Below are positions 22,055 through 28,539 of a stretch of 28,539 nucleotides of DNA, piece after piece (position 1 is the first letter of the stretch; every line of letters begins with the position of its first letter). Below the pieces are notes generated by a model that was given only the letters and a program-made list of their open reading frames with translations, did no database searches and was not told where the DNA came from. The stretch is from SIG510 sp045540975 (lineage in GTDB: Bacteria > Bacillota > Clostridia > Oscillospirales > JAAYXM01). Location: NCBI GenBank assembly GCA_045540975.1, contig JAZQIE010000135.1, positions 1 to 28,539 on the forward strand, written 5' to 3'. A program made the translations under genes and the position numbers.

Positions 22055-23434
22055 TTAAAATGCAATTTTTTCGCGGATGTAAGCGGCAAGGTCTGTCATC
22101 GGGATGCGCTGCTGCTCCATGGTATCGCGGTCACGAACGGTGACACAGCCGTCTTCTTCACTCTCAAAGTCGTAGGTGACACAGAACGGAGTGCCGATTT
22201 CGTCCTGACGGCGGTAACGCTTACCGATCGAGCCCGCATCGTCAAAGGTGACCATGAACTCCTTGGAGAGCGGAGCGAAGAGCTCCATCGCCTTGTCGGA
22301 GAGCTTCTTGGAAAGCGGCAGGATTGCGCACTTGTACGGTGCGAGTGCGGGATGCAGGCGCAAAACCACGCGCACATCGTTCTTTTCCGCATCCACAACC
22401 TCTTCGTCGTATGCTTCTACCAGGAATGCGAGTGCCACACGGTCTGCACCGAGCGACGGCTCAACAACATACGGAACGTACTTCTCGCCCGATTCCTGAT
22501 CGAAGTATTCCATGCTCTCGCCCGAGTGGGTCTGATGCGCCTTCAGGTCAAAGTCGGTACGGTCCGCAATGCCCCAAAGCTCGCCCCAGCCAAACGGGAA
22601 CATAAACTCAATGTCGGTGGTCGCGTTGGAATAATGCGAGAGCTCTTCCTGCTCATGGTCGCGCATCTTGATGTTCTCTTCCTTGATGCCGAGGTCGAGG
22701 AGGAACTGCTTGCAGTAATTCTTCCAGAAGTTAAACCATTCAAGGTCGGTACCCGGCTTGCAGAAGAATTCAAGCTCCATCTGCTCAAACTCACGGGTAC
22801 GGAAGGTGAAGTTGCCCGGGGTGATTTCGTTGCGGAAGGATTTACCCACCTGCGCCACACCGAACGGCACCTTCTTACGGGTGGTGCGCTGGATGGACTT
22901 GAAGTCAACAAAGATGCCCTGCGCGGTCTCGGGACGGAGGTACAGCTCGTTCTTCGCATCCTCGGTAACGCCCTGGAAGGTCTTAAACATCAGGTTGAAC
23001 TTACGAATCGAGGTGAAGTTGCGCTCGCCGCAATTCGGGCAGCGGATGTCCTGCTCCTCAATGTATGCCGCCATCTGGTCGAAATCCCAGCCTGCGGGAT
23101 TTCCGCCCGCCGCCTCGATGAGCTGGTCGGCACGGTGACGGGTCTTGCAGGACTTACAGTCCATCAGCGGGTCGGAAAAGCCGCCCACATGACCCGATGC
23201 AACCCAAACTTCGGGATTCATCAGAATCGCGCTGTCCAGCCCCACGTTGTACGGGGATTCCTGAACGAATTTCTTCCACCAAGCGCGCTTGACGTTGTTC
23301 TTAAATTCCACACCCAAGGGGCCGTAGTCCCAGGTGTTTGCCAAACCACCGTAGATTTCGCTGCCGCTGTAAACGAAGCCGCGGCCTTTGCACAATGCGA
23401 CGATTTGCTCCATTGTTTTTTCGGTATTTTTCAT
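22055..23434 (-). CDS. glyS: Glycyl-tRNA synthetase (homodimeric class II type)
   Basis: The 459-residue enzyme charges tRNA-Gly with glycine. It is the eukaryote-like alpha2 form (GlyQS), seen from the N-terminal GSEIYGGLANTWDYGPLG, the zinc-type insert with CKSCKTRH and CPNCGERNF, the class II motif 2 and 3 regions (RNEITPGNFTFRTREFEQMELEFF, EPSLGADRVALAFL) and the C-terminal anticodon-binding domain (LHPALAPYKCAILPL, RYRRQDEIGTPFCVT). The ATG at 23434 has only a weak GGGG site upstream. The gene is monocistronic, with its own promoter and terminator. Confidence 0.97.
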   Translation of the reverse strand: MKNTEKTMEQIVALCKGRGFVYSGSEIYGGLANTWDYGPLGVEFKNNVKRAWWKKFVQESPYNVGLDSAILMNPEVWVASGHVGGFSDPLMDCKSCKTRHRADQLIEAAGGNPAGWDFDQMAAYIEEQDIRCPNCGERNFTSIRKFNLMFKTFQGVTEDAKNELYLRPETAQGIFVDFKSIQRTTRKKVPFGVAQVGKSFRNEITPGNFTFRTREFEQMELEFFCKPGTDLEWFNFWKNYCKQFLLDLGIKEENIKMRDHEQEELSHYSNATTDIEFMFPFGWGELWGIADRTDFDLKAHQTHSGESMEYFDQESGEKYVPYVVEPSLGADRVALAFLVEAYDEEVVDAEKNDVRVVLRLHPALAPYKCAILPLSKKLSDKAMELFAPLSKEFMVTFDDAGSIGKRYRRQDEIGTPFCVTYDFESEEDGCVTVRDRDTMEQQRIPMTDLAAYIREKIAF

Positions 23435-23488
23435 GTAAAAAACCCCATTCCGTTGTTTTTTGAATCGATTATTTCAGAATCACTCGTT

Positions 23489-23517
23489 ATTCTACCACAA
23501 AATTTCCCAAAGTTCAA
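23489..23517 (-). promoter_or_regulatory. Predicted sigma-A promoter of glyS
   Basis: Minus strand: TTGAAC (23517-23512), a 17-bp spacer, TAGAAT (23494-23489) with an upstream TGG. The leader is about 50 nt with no T-box features, so no tRNA-sensing control is visible. Confidence 0.7.
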
Positions 23518-23582
23518 CGATTCTGCGGATATTTTTTGCGCGAAAAACGAAAAAATATAGTGCAGAATCCCACAAGGTTTGG

Positions 23583-23588
23583 TATAAT
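23583..23588 (+). promoter_or_regulatory. Extended -10 promoter element of the SGNH gene
   Basis: TGGTATAAT places a consensus TATAAT at 23583-23588 behind a TG, with no good -35 at the expected distance. Transcription would begin near 23595, a few bases before the ATG at 23607. Confidence 0.55.
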
Positions 23589-23606
23589 AGCGGTGGGAGT
23601 GATACT

Positions 23607-24599
23607 ATGTTTTTTGAATATGAGCATCCGTCGGTGCGTACCATCGGTCGATGGGGGTGCCACGGCTGGCTTTTTGAAAATTCAATTGCCACAACCGCGT
23701 GCGGCGCAAAACTCCAAATCGCATTTACGGGTGAGATGATCACCCTGCGGTTTGACACCTTGTACAGCGCCCATCCCTATCCGCATATGTGGATGCGCCT
23801 CGATGACGGCGCGTGGGTGGAGAGCACGGTGGAAAAATTCGTGCGTGTGCGCGCAAACTGCGGCGGCGCGCATCTCCTCACCGTGGTGTATAAAAGCGCG
23901 CTCGAGCATCAGCACCGCTGGAATCCCCAGCTTGTGGGAAAGCTTGCCTTTGAAGGCTATGAGGCGGAAGGCGCAGGTGTTTTGCCGCCCGCACCCGAGC
24001 GCTACATCGAATTTGTGGGCGACTCGATTACCGAAGGTGTCGAGGTGGATTACAACGCCTGCGTGGTGCAGGATTTTGAGGTCTGGCAGTACAACCGCCC
24101 CACCCAAGACGATGCCATGGGTACTTACGCGTACCTCACCGCCGAGGCGCTCGGCTATGAGCCGCTCATCATGGGCTACGGTGCCTGCGGTGTCACCCGA
24201 ATGGGCTGCGGCGGTGTGCCGAAAGCCGCGGAGGCGTATCCCTTCAATTTCGCGCGCTCTCCGATTTCGTATCCCGAGCCCGAACTCATTGTGATCAACC
24301 ACGGCGCGAATGACCGCATCTTGAATGCGGAGGTCTATATCAAAGAATACCGCGGTCTGCTCGATGTCATCCGCGCAATTCATTCAAATTCCAAACTCGT
24401 TGTACTCTCCGCATTCTGCGGTGTATGGCCCGAAGAACTTCGCGCCATGCTTTCTGGCTATAATCGGGAACACGGCTGCGATATCGCGTTTATCGACAGC
24501 GCAGGCTGGATTCCCGCGGAGCCGCTCCATCCGAACCGCGAAGGGCATCGGATTGTGGCGGAGCATTTAACAAACGAACTGAGAAAAATGGGGTGTTAG
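23607..24599 (+). CDS. SGNH/GDSL-type carbohydrate esterase (CE2-like)
   Basis: The 330-residue protein has an N-terminal beta-sandwich (about 1-125) and an SGNH hydrolase domain with block I FVGDSITEG carrying the nucleophile serine, block II GYGACGV, block III NHGANDR and block V LHPNREGH carrying the catalytic histidine. This two-domain order is that of acetyl-xylan esterase family CE2. The position three residues before the histidine is Glu rather than Asp (AEPLHP); CE2 enzymes are known to work without the Asp. There is no signal peptide, so it should act inside the cell, perhaps deacetylating imported oligosaccharides. The start at 23607 follows GGGAG. The next gene, nadE, starts one base after its stop codon. 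Confidence 0.85.
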   Translation: MFFEYEHPSVRTIGRWGCHGWLFENSIATTACGAKLQIAFTGEMITLRFDTLYSAHPYPHMWMRLDDGAWVESTVEKFVRVRANCGGAHLLTVVYKSALEHQHRWNPQLVGKLAFEGYEAEGAGVLPPAPERYIEFVGDSITEGVEVDYNACVVQDFEVWQYNRPTQDDAMGTYAYLTAEALGYEPLIMGYGACGVTRMGCGGVPKAAEAYPFNFARSPISYPEPELIVINHGANDRILNAEVYIKEYRGLLDVIRAIHSNSKLVVLSAFCGVWPEELRAMLSGYNREHGCDIAFIDSAGWIPAEPLHPNREGHRIVAEHLTNELRKMGC

Positions 24600-24600
24600 T

Positions 24601-26487
24601 ATGAAACACGGATTTTTTAAGGTAGCGGCGGTCTCGCCCTGCATCACACTCGGTGACCCCGCGCAAAACGCGGTGGAAATCGTGCGCGCCGCAAAAACCG
24701 CGCAAAGTGAAGGTGCCGCGCTGGTGGTCTTCCCCGAACTTTGCCTTTCCGGGTACAGTCTGGGAGATTTGTTGTTCCAAACCGCGCTGACCCAAAACGT
24801 GCTGGATGCCCTCGGTGCCATCAAGCGCGCGAGTGATAAACTCTCCTGCGCGATGGCAATCGGGCTTCCGCTTGCAATCGGGGATGCGCTCTATGACTGC
24901 GCGGCGGTTGTGTGCCGCGGTGAGATTTGCGGCATTGTCCCGAAAACCCGATTGGACGAGGACCAAGCCCGCGTCTTCGCCTCGGGCGAAGCACTCTCGG
25001 GCAGCATCACCCTCCTTGGTGAGGAGGTTTCGGTGGGTCGAGAGCTTTTGTTTGCAATCGACGGCGCAACCGTTGCGGTCGAGCTTGGCTGTGACGTGCT
25101 TGCACCCATCTCGCCAAGCGTCTTCCATACCGTGGCAGGTGCGGATGTGGTGGTAAACCTCGGCGCGGCAAAGGCGCTCGTCACCCGTGCGCAGTATCTC
25201 GAGGAGAGTGTCAAAACCCTCTCGGGCCGTCTCGCCTGCGGCTATGTCTATGCGGGCGCCGCGGCGGGAGAATCCACCACCGATGCGGTATACGCACAGC
25301 ACGCGTTCATCTGCGAAAACGGGGACCTTTTGGCAAAACACCGCGAGATTTTAAACCAAAAGCCCGCCATTGTCCTCACCAACTTGGATATCGACCGTAT
25401 CCGAAGCGAGCGGATGAAACGGCGCGAGCCGACAAATGCGGAGGAGTATCTCACGGTCGAAACCCGTGCCACCGCAAAGGATATGCCCCTCACCCGCAAG
25501 ATTTCGCGCTCGCCCTTCCTCCCGGATGAGGGCGCGGAGGAGCGGATGAAGGAAATCTTCGATATCCAGGCGGCGGGACTCAAAGCGCGCATGACCTGTG
25601 TCAAAACCACCCGTGCGGTGGTCGCGGTCTCGGGCGGCTTGGACTCCACCCTCGCACTCCTTGTTGCCGTCCGCGCACTTGACTCGCTTGGCGCACCGCG
25701 TGAAAACCTCATCGCGGTCACCATGCCCGGCTTCGGCACAAGTGACCGTACCTATGACAATGCAATGACCCTCATGAAGAATTTGGGTCTCACCGTGCGC
25801 GAAATCTCCATCAAAGACGCGTGTATTCAGCACTTCTCCGATATCGGGCATGATATGTCGGTCCATAACGCGGTCTATGAAAACGGTCAGGCGCGTGAGC
25901 GCACCCAGATTGCCATGGACATCGCAAACCAAGTGGGCGGCATTCAGGTGGGTACGGGCGATTTGTCCGAGCTGGTGCTCGGCTGGGCGACCTACGGCGG
26001 CGACCATATGTCCATGTACGGGGTCAACGGCTCGATTCCCAAAACCCTGATGCAGCACATGGTGACTTATGCCGCAAATCTACCCGAATTTGAATGTGTG
26101 AAGGAGTGCCTGCTCGACATTGTGGCAACCCCCATCAGCCCCGAACTTCTGCCGCTCAAAGACGGCGAAATGCAGCAGAAAACCGAAGGCATCGTGGGTC
26201 CCTACGAGCTCCACGACTTCTTCCTCTACTATCTCCTGCGCCACGGCTGCTCCCCGAAGAAGATTTATTTCCTCGCGTGCCACGCGTTCGACGGCGTGTA
26301 TGAAGCGGAGGTCATCAAAACCTGGCTTATCACCTTCCTGCGCCGCTTCTTCACCCAGCAGTTCAAACGCTCCTGCCTGCCCGACGGCGCGGCGGTCGGC
26401 AGCGTGAACATCTCGCCCCGCTGCGGCTGGATGGTGCCCACCGATGCGGTCAGCACCGCTTGGCTCCGCGAAGCCGAAAGTCTGTAA
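24601..26487 (+). CDS. nadE: NAD+ synthase with N-terminal glutaminase-type domain
   Basis: The 628-residue protein has the two-domain plan of glutamine-dependent NAD synthetase. The C-terminal synthetase domain is intact, with the ATP loop AVSGGLDSTLALL (342-354) and MPGFGTSDRT, QVGTGDLSELVLGWATYGGDHMSMYGVN. The N-terminal nitrilase-like domain keeps Glu46 (VVFPELCLSGYS) and Lys115 (GIVPKTRL), but the nucleophile segment reads VELGCDVL (161-168) where family members have VEICEDLW, so Gly stands at the catalytic cysteine and a cysteine sits one residue later. The YLPNYREFYE loop is also missing. The enzyme may depend on free ammonia. It probably shares a transcript with the SGNH esterase. Confidence 0.92.
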   Translation: MKHGFFKVAAVSPCITLGDPAQNAVEIVRAAKTAQSEGAALVVFPELCLSGYSLGDLLFQTALTQNVLDALGAIKRASDKLSCAMAIGLPLAIGDALYDCAAVVCRGEICGIVPKTRLDEDQARVFASGEALSGSITLLGEEVSVGRELLFAIDGATVAVELGCDVLAPISPSVFHTVAGADVVVNLGAAKALVTRAQYLEESVKTLSGRLACGYVYAGAAAGESTTDAVYAQHAFICENGDLLAKHREILNQKPAIVLTNLDIDRIRSERMKRREPTNAEEYLTVETRATAKDMPLTRKISRSPFLPDEGAEERMKEIFDIQAAGLKARMTCVKTTRAVVAVSGGLDSTLALLVAVRALDSLGAPRENLIAVTMPGFGTSDRTYDNAMTLMKNLGLTVREISIKDACIQHFSDIGHDMSVHNAVYENGQARERTQIAMDIANQVGGIQVGTGDLSELVLGWATYGGDHMSMYGVNGSIPKTLMQHMVTYAANLPEFECVKECLLDIVATPISPELLPLKDGEMQQKTEGIVGPYELHDFFLYYLLRHGCSPKKIYFLACHAFDGVYEAEVIKTWLITFLRRFFTQQFKRSCLPDGAAVGSVNISPRCGWMVPTDAVSTAWLREAESL

Positions 26488-26488
26488 A

Positions 26489-26523
26489 AGAAAAAGTGGA
26501 TTCAATCGAATCCACTTTTTTTT
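26489..26523. terminator. Bidirectional terminator between nadE and punA
   Basis: GTGGATTC (26496-26503) pairs with GAATCCAC (26508-26515) around AATC, with a run of A before and eight T after (26516-26523). The T-run overlaps the punA stop codon on the minus strand. Confidence 0.93.
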
Positions 26524-27355
26524 AATCCAAAATTCCCGATTTATGAAATGCGAGGATGCTCTCGCGCACAAGGGCTTGGAATTTTTCCTTGACCAGATTT
26601 GCGGTTTCCTGCACCTCGTCATGGGTGAGTTTGTCGGGCGAAAGCCCTGCCGCGAGGTTGGAAATACAACTGATTCCGCACACGCGCATCCCCATATGAT
26701 GCGCGGCAATCGCTTCACACACCGTACTCATCCCAACCGCATCCGCGCCGAGCCGCGCCATCATGCGGATTTCCGCAGGGGTCTCGAAATTCGGGCCCGT
26801 GAGCTGGAAATACACACCCTTTTGCAAGCGGATGCCCTGTTCATTTGCGGTGGTCTCAATCAAATCGCAAAGCGCTTTGTCATACACCCGTGTCATATCG
26901 GGAAAGCGTGTGCCGAGTTCGTCGATGTTCTTCCCCAAAAGCGGGGAGGGGACAAACGAGGACACATGGTCTTCAATCATCATCAGGTCTCCGCGCGAGA
27001 AATTCGGGTTTAAGCCGCCTGCCGCGTTGCTCAAAAACAGCACCTTCGCGCCCATGAGTCCCATGAGTCGAATCGGCATGACCACCTGCTGCATGGAATA
27101 CCCTTCGTAGTAATGGACACGCCCCTGCATCGCAATCATCGGCACATCGCCGAGATACCCCAAGAGAAACTGACCCGAATGTCCGGGTACGGTAGAGACG
27201 GGAAACCCCGGAATCTCGGAGTAGGGGATACGGTCAACCACACGGATTTCCTCACCGAAGCCGCCAAGCCCCGAGCCCAAAACCAGCGCAAGACGGGGAG
27301 ACAGGTTTGTCTTCGCTTTGAGGACAGAGAGGGCGGTTTGTAACTGTGTCATCAT
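26522..27355 (-). CDS. punA: Purine nucleoside phosphorylase (trimeric type)
   Basis: The enzyme splits inosine or guanosine with phosphate to the free base and ribose 1-phosphate in purine salvage. The 277-residue protein has the phosphate-binding LGSGLGGFG and VPGHSGQF, GRVHYYEGY, LSNAAGGLN, the base-binding GPNFETPAEIRMM and MSTVCEAIAAHHMGM, all typical of the trimeric PNP (PunA/DeoD-II) family. The start is one of two adjacent ATG codons (27355 or 27352), preceded by AAGGTG. The gene starts 10 bases after the stop of the glutamine synthetase on the same strand, so the two may be cotranscribed. Confidence 0.95.
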   Translation of the reverse strand: MMTQLQTALSVLKAKTNLSPRLALVLGSGLGGFGEEIRVVDRIPYSEIPGFPVSTVPGHSGQFLLGYLGDVPMIAMQGRVHYYEGYSMQQVVMPIRLMGLMGAKVLFLSNAAGGLNPNFSRGDLMMIEDHVSSFVPSPLLGKNIDELGTRFPDMTRVYDKALCDLIETTANEQGIRLQKGVYFQLTGPNFETPAEIRMMARLGADAVGMSTVCEAIAAHHMGMRVCGISCISNLAAGLSPDKLTHDEVQETANLVKEKFQALVRESILAFHKSGILD

Positions 27356-27365
27356 AGCCTTCACC

Positions 27366-28538
27366 TTACACATGGAAGAGAAGCTGACTGTATGTCGGAT
27401 ACGGCCAGTACTCCTCACCCGTTAAACTCTCAATTTCGTCTGCCGCGGTGCGGAGCGCTTCCATATCGGGCAGAATGACATCGCGGTAGTATTCCGAGGC
27501 GGCCTTGCAATCCGTATAAAACCGAGCCGCGCGCAAATCGCGGTCCAGCCCCTCGGTCAAGCGGTACATCTCGCTTGAAAGCTTGGAAAGACGGGACACA
27601 AGCGCGGATTCCAACTCGCACTCCGCATTCGGAAGAAACGCCTTCTTCTGCATTGCGGTCTCCGAAAGGTCACGGACATATGCGCTCACCGCGGGGAAAA
27701 TATCCTTTCTCGCCATTTCGAGCATGGTGAGTGCTTCAATGTTGAGGGTCTTTGCATAGACCTCCATCAAAATCTCGTAGCGCGAGTGTACTTCGTTTTC
27801 CGAATACACACGGTGGCGCGAGAACATCGCAATGTTCTTATCCGAGATATAATAGGGGAGCGCATCTGCGGTGGTTTTGAGGTTTAAGAGTCCGCGGCGG
27901 GACGCTTCCTCCGCCCACTCCTCCGAGTAGTTGTTGCCGTTGAAGATGATGCGCTTATGCTCACGGTAGGTGCGGCGAATGAGACGGTTGAGCGCGTGGG
28001 AGAAATCCTCCGCCTCCTCCAGTTCATCCGCAAACTGCATCAGCGTATCCGCCATAATGGTGTTCAAAATCACATTCGGGCAGGAAATCGAAATCGCGCT
28101 GCCCAGCATACGGAATTCAAACTTATTGCCCGTAAATGCAAACGGGGAGGTGCGGTTTCGGTCGGTGGTATCCTGACGGAGTCGCGGCAGAAGATCCACA
28201 CCCAGCTTCAACTCGGTGCGGTCCTTCGGGTCGTAAACCTCTTTCTTCTCGAGGGATTCAAGCAGGTCGGTGAGGTCGTCTCCGAGGAAGATGGAGATGA
28301 TTGCGGGCGGGGCTTCGTTGCCGCCCAAACGATGGTCATTTCCCGCGCTTGCTACCGCAACACGCAGCAGGTCCTGATGCTCATCCACCGCCTTAATCAT
28401 CGCAACGAGGAACAGTAAGAACCGCGCGTTGTTCTGCGGAGAAGTGCCGGGATTTAAGAGATTAATGCCGGTGTCGGTGCTGAGCGACCAGTTATCGTGC
28501 TTACCGCTGCCGTTGACCCCCGCGAAGGGCTTTTCGTG
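27366..28538 (-). CDS. glnN: Type III glutamine synthetase (GlnN), 5' end beyond the window
   Basis: The visible 390 residues are the C-terminal part of a GSIII enzyme, which makes glutamine from glutamate, ammonia and ATP. The frame is open to the window edge and begins with HEKPFAGVNGSGKHDNWS, the signature segment of GSIII, followed by NARFLLFLVAMIKAVDEH and RLGGNEAPPAIISIFLG. The GNKFEFRMLGSA segment is also characteristic. GSIII proteins are around 700 residues, so roughly the N-terminal half is missing because of the window, not because of truncation. The C-terminal end reads GEEYWPYPTYSQLLF. It lies upstream of punA. Confidence 0.97.
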   Translation of the reverse strand, partial: HEKPFAGVNGSGKHDNWSLSTDTGINLLNPGTSPQNNARFLLFLVAMIKAVDEHQDLLRVAVASAGNDHRLGGNEAPPAIISIFLGDDLTDLLESLEKKEVYDPKDRTELKLGVDLLPRLRQDTTDRNRTSPFAFTGNKFEFRMLGSAISISCPNVILNTIMADTLMQFADELEEAEDFSHALNRLIRRTYREHKRIIFNGNNYSEEWAEEASRRGLLNLKTTADALPYYISDKNIAMFSRHRVYSENEVHSRYEILMEVYAKTLNIEALTMLEMARKDIFPAVSAYVRDLSETAMQKKAFLPNAECELESALVSRLSKLSSEMYRLTEGLDRDLRAARFYTDCKAASEYYRDVILPDMEALRTAADEIESLTGEEYWPYPTYSQLLFHV

Positions 28539-28539
28539 G

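Noticed and set aside
22049..23560. A 503-codon open frame antisense to glyS
   Set aside because: It mirrors glyS, whose protein matches a known enzyme end to end. High-GC codon usage leaves few stop codons on the opposite strand. Its translation has no recognisable domain and no credible start site.
23435..23606. T-box control of glyS
   Set aside because: The glyS leader is only about 50 nt and contains neither a T-box sequence nor a terminator.

Overview
The window looks like chromosome from an anaerobic, spore-forming Firmicute of the class Clostridia, most likely a gut member of the Oscillospiraceae/Ruminococcaceae type. That placement is an inference from gene content: an [FeFe]-hydrogenase maturation operon, a complete six-gene Rnf complex, SpoIIE, a class II homodimeric glycyl-tRNA synthetase, a type III glutamine synthetase, AraC-type regulators of sugar-type loci and strong AGGAGG ribosome binding sites. 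I saw no tRNA, rRNA, CRISPR array, transposase, integrase or origin.

Layout. (1) 1-1170: the 3' part of a Gfo/Idh/MocA oxidoreductase, a bidirectional terminator, and a 34-aa ORF on the minus strand. (2) 1183-4906: a 922-aa secreted protein built from two related modules, divergent from an AraC-type regulator. (3) 4907-6098: an AT-rich island with one orphan gene (270 aa) that has its own promoter and terminator. (4) 6099-9554: an ArsC/Spx-like gene divergent from the hydrogenase maturation operon (TM1266-type protein, hydG, hydF). The two promoters appear to share one palindromic -35 hexamer, and the hyd leader carries an intrinsic terminator. (5) 9561-13189: a three-gene operon (type I dehydroquinase-like enzyme, Gfo/Idh/MocA oxidoreductase, quinone-oxidoreductase-like MDR enzyme) divergent from a second AraC-type regulator. 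(6) 13196-15609: spoIIE and a small membrane protein. (7) 15594-21878: rnfCDGEAB followed by a membrane-anchored glycoside-hydrolase-like protein. (8) 22012-23434: glyS. (9) 23607-26487: an SGNH esterase and nadE. (10) 26522-28539: punA and the C-terminal part of glnN.

How the parts relate. HydG and HydF build the hydrogenase H-cluster and Rnf couples ferredoxin oxidation to NAD+ reduction and ion pumping, so both serve ferredoxin-based fermentative energy metabolism. The two AraC loci look like substrate-responsive sugar or cyclitol modules. Convergent neighbours are separated by compact bidirectional hairpins at 975-994, 9525-9554, 15571-15609 and 26489-26523.

The points I rate highest are the shared -35 hexamer and attenuator-like leader of the hyd operon, the NAD synthetase whose glutaminase active site seems altered, the dehydroquinase-like catabolic operon with a 10-bp direct repeat in its control region, and the short peptide gene behind the secreted protein. 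All sequence statements come from reading by eye; no database search or folding program was run.
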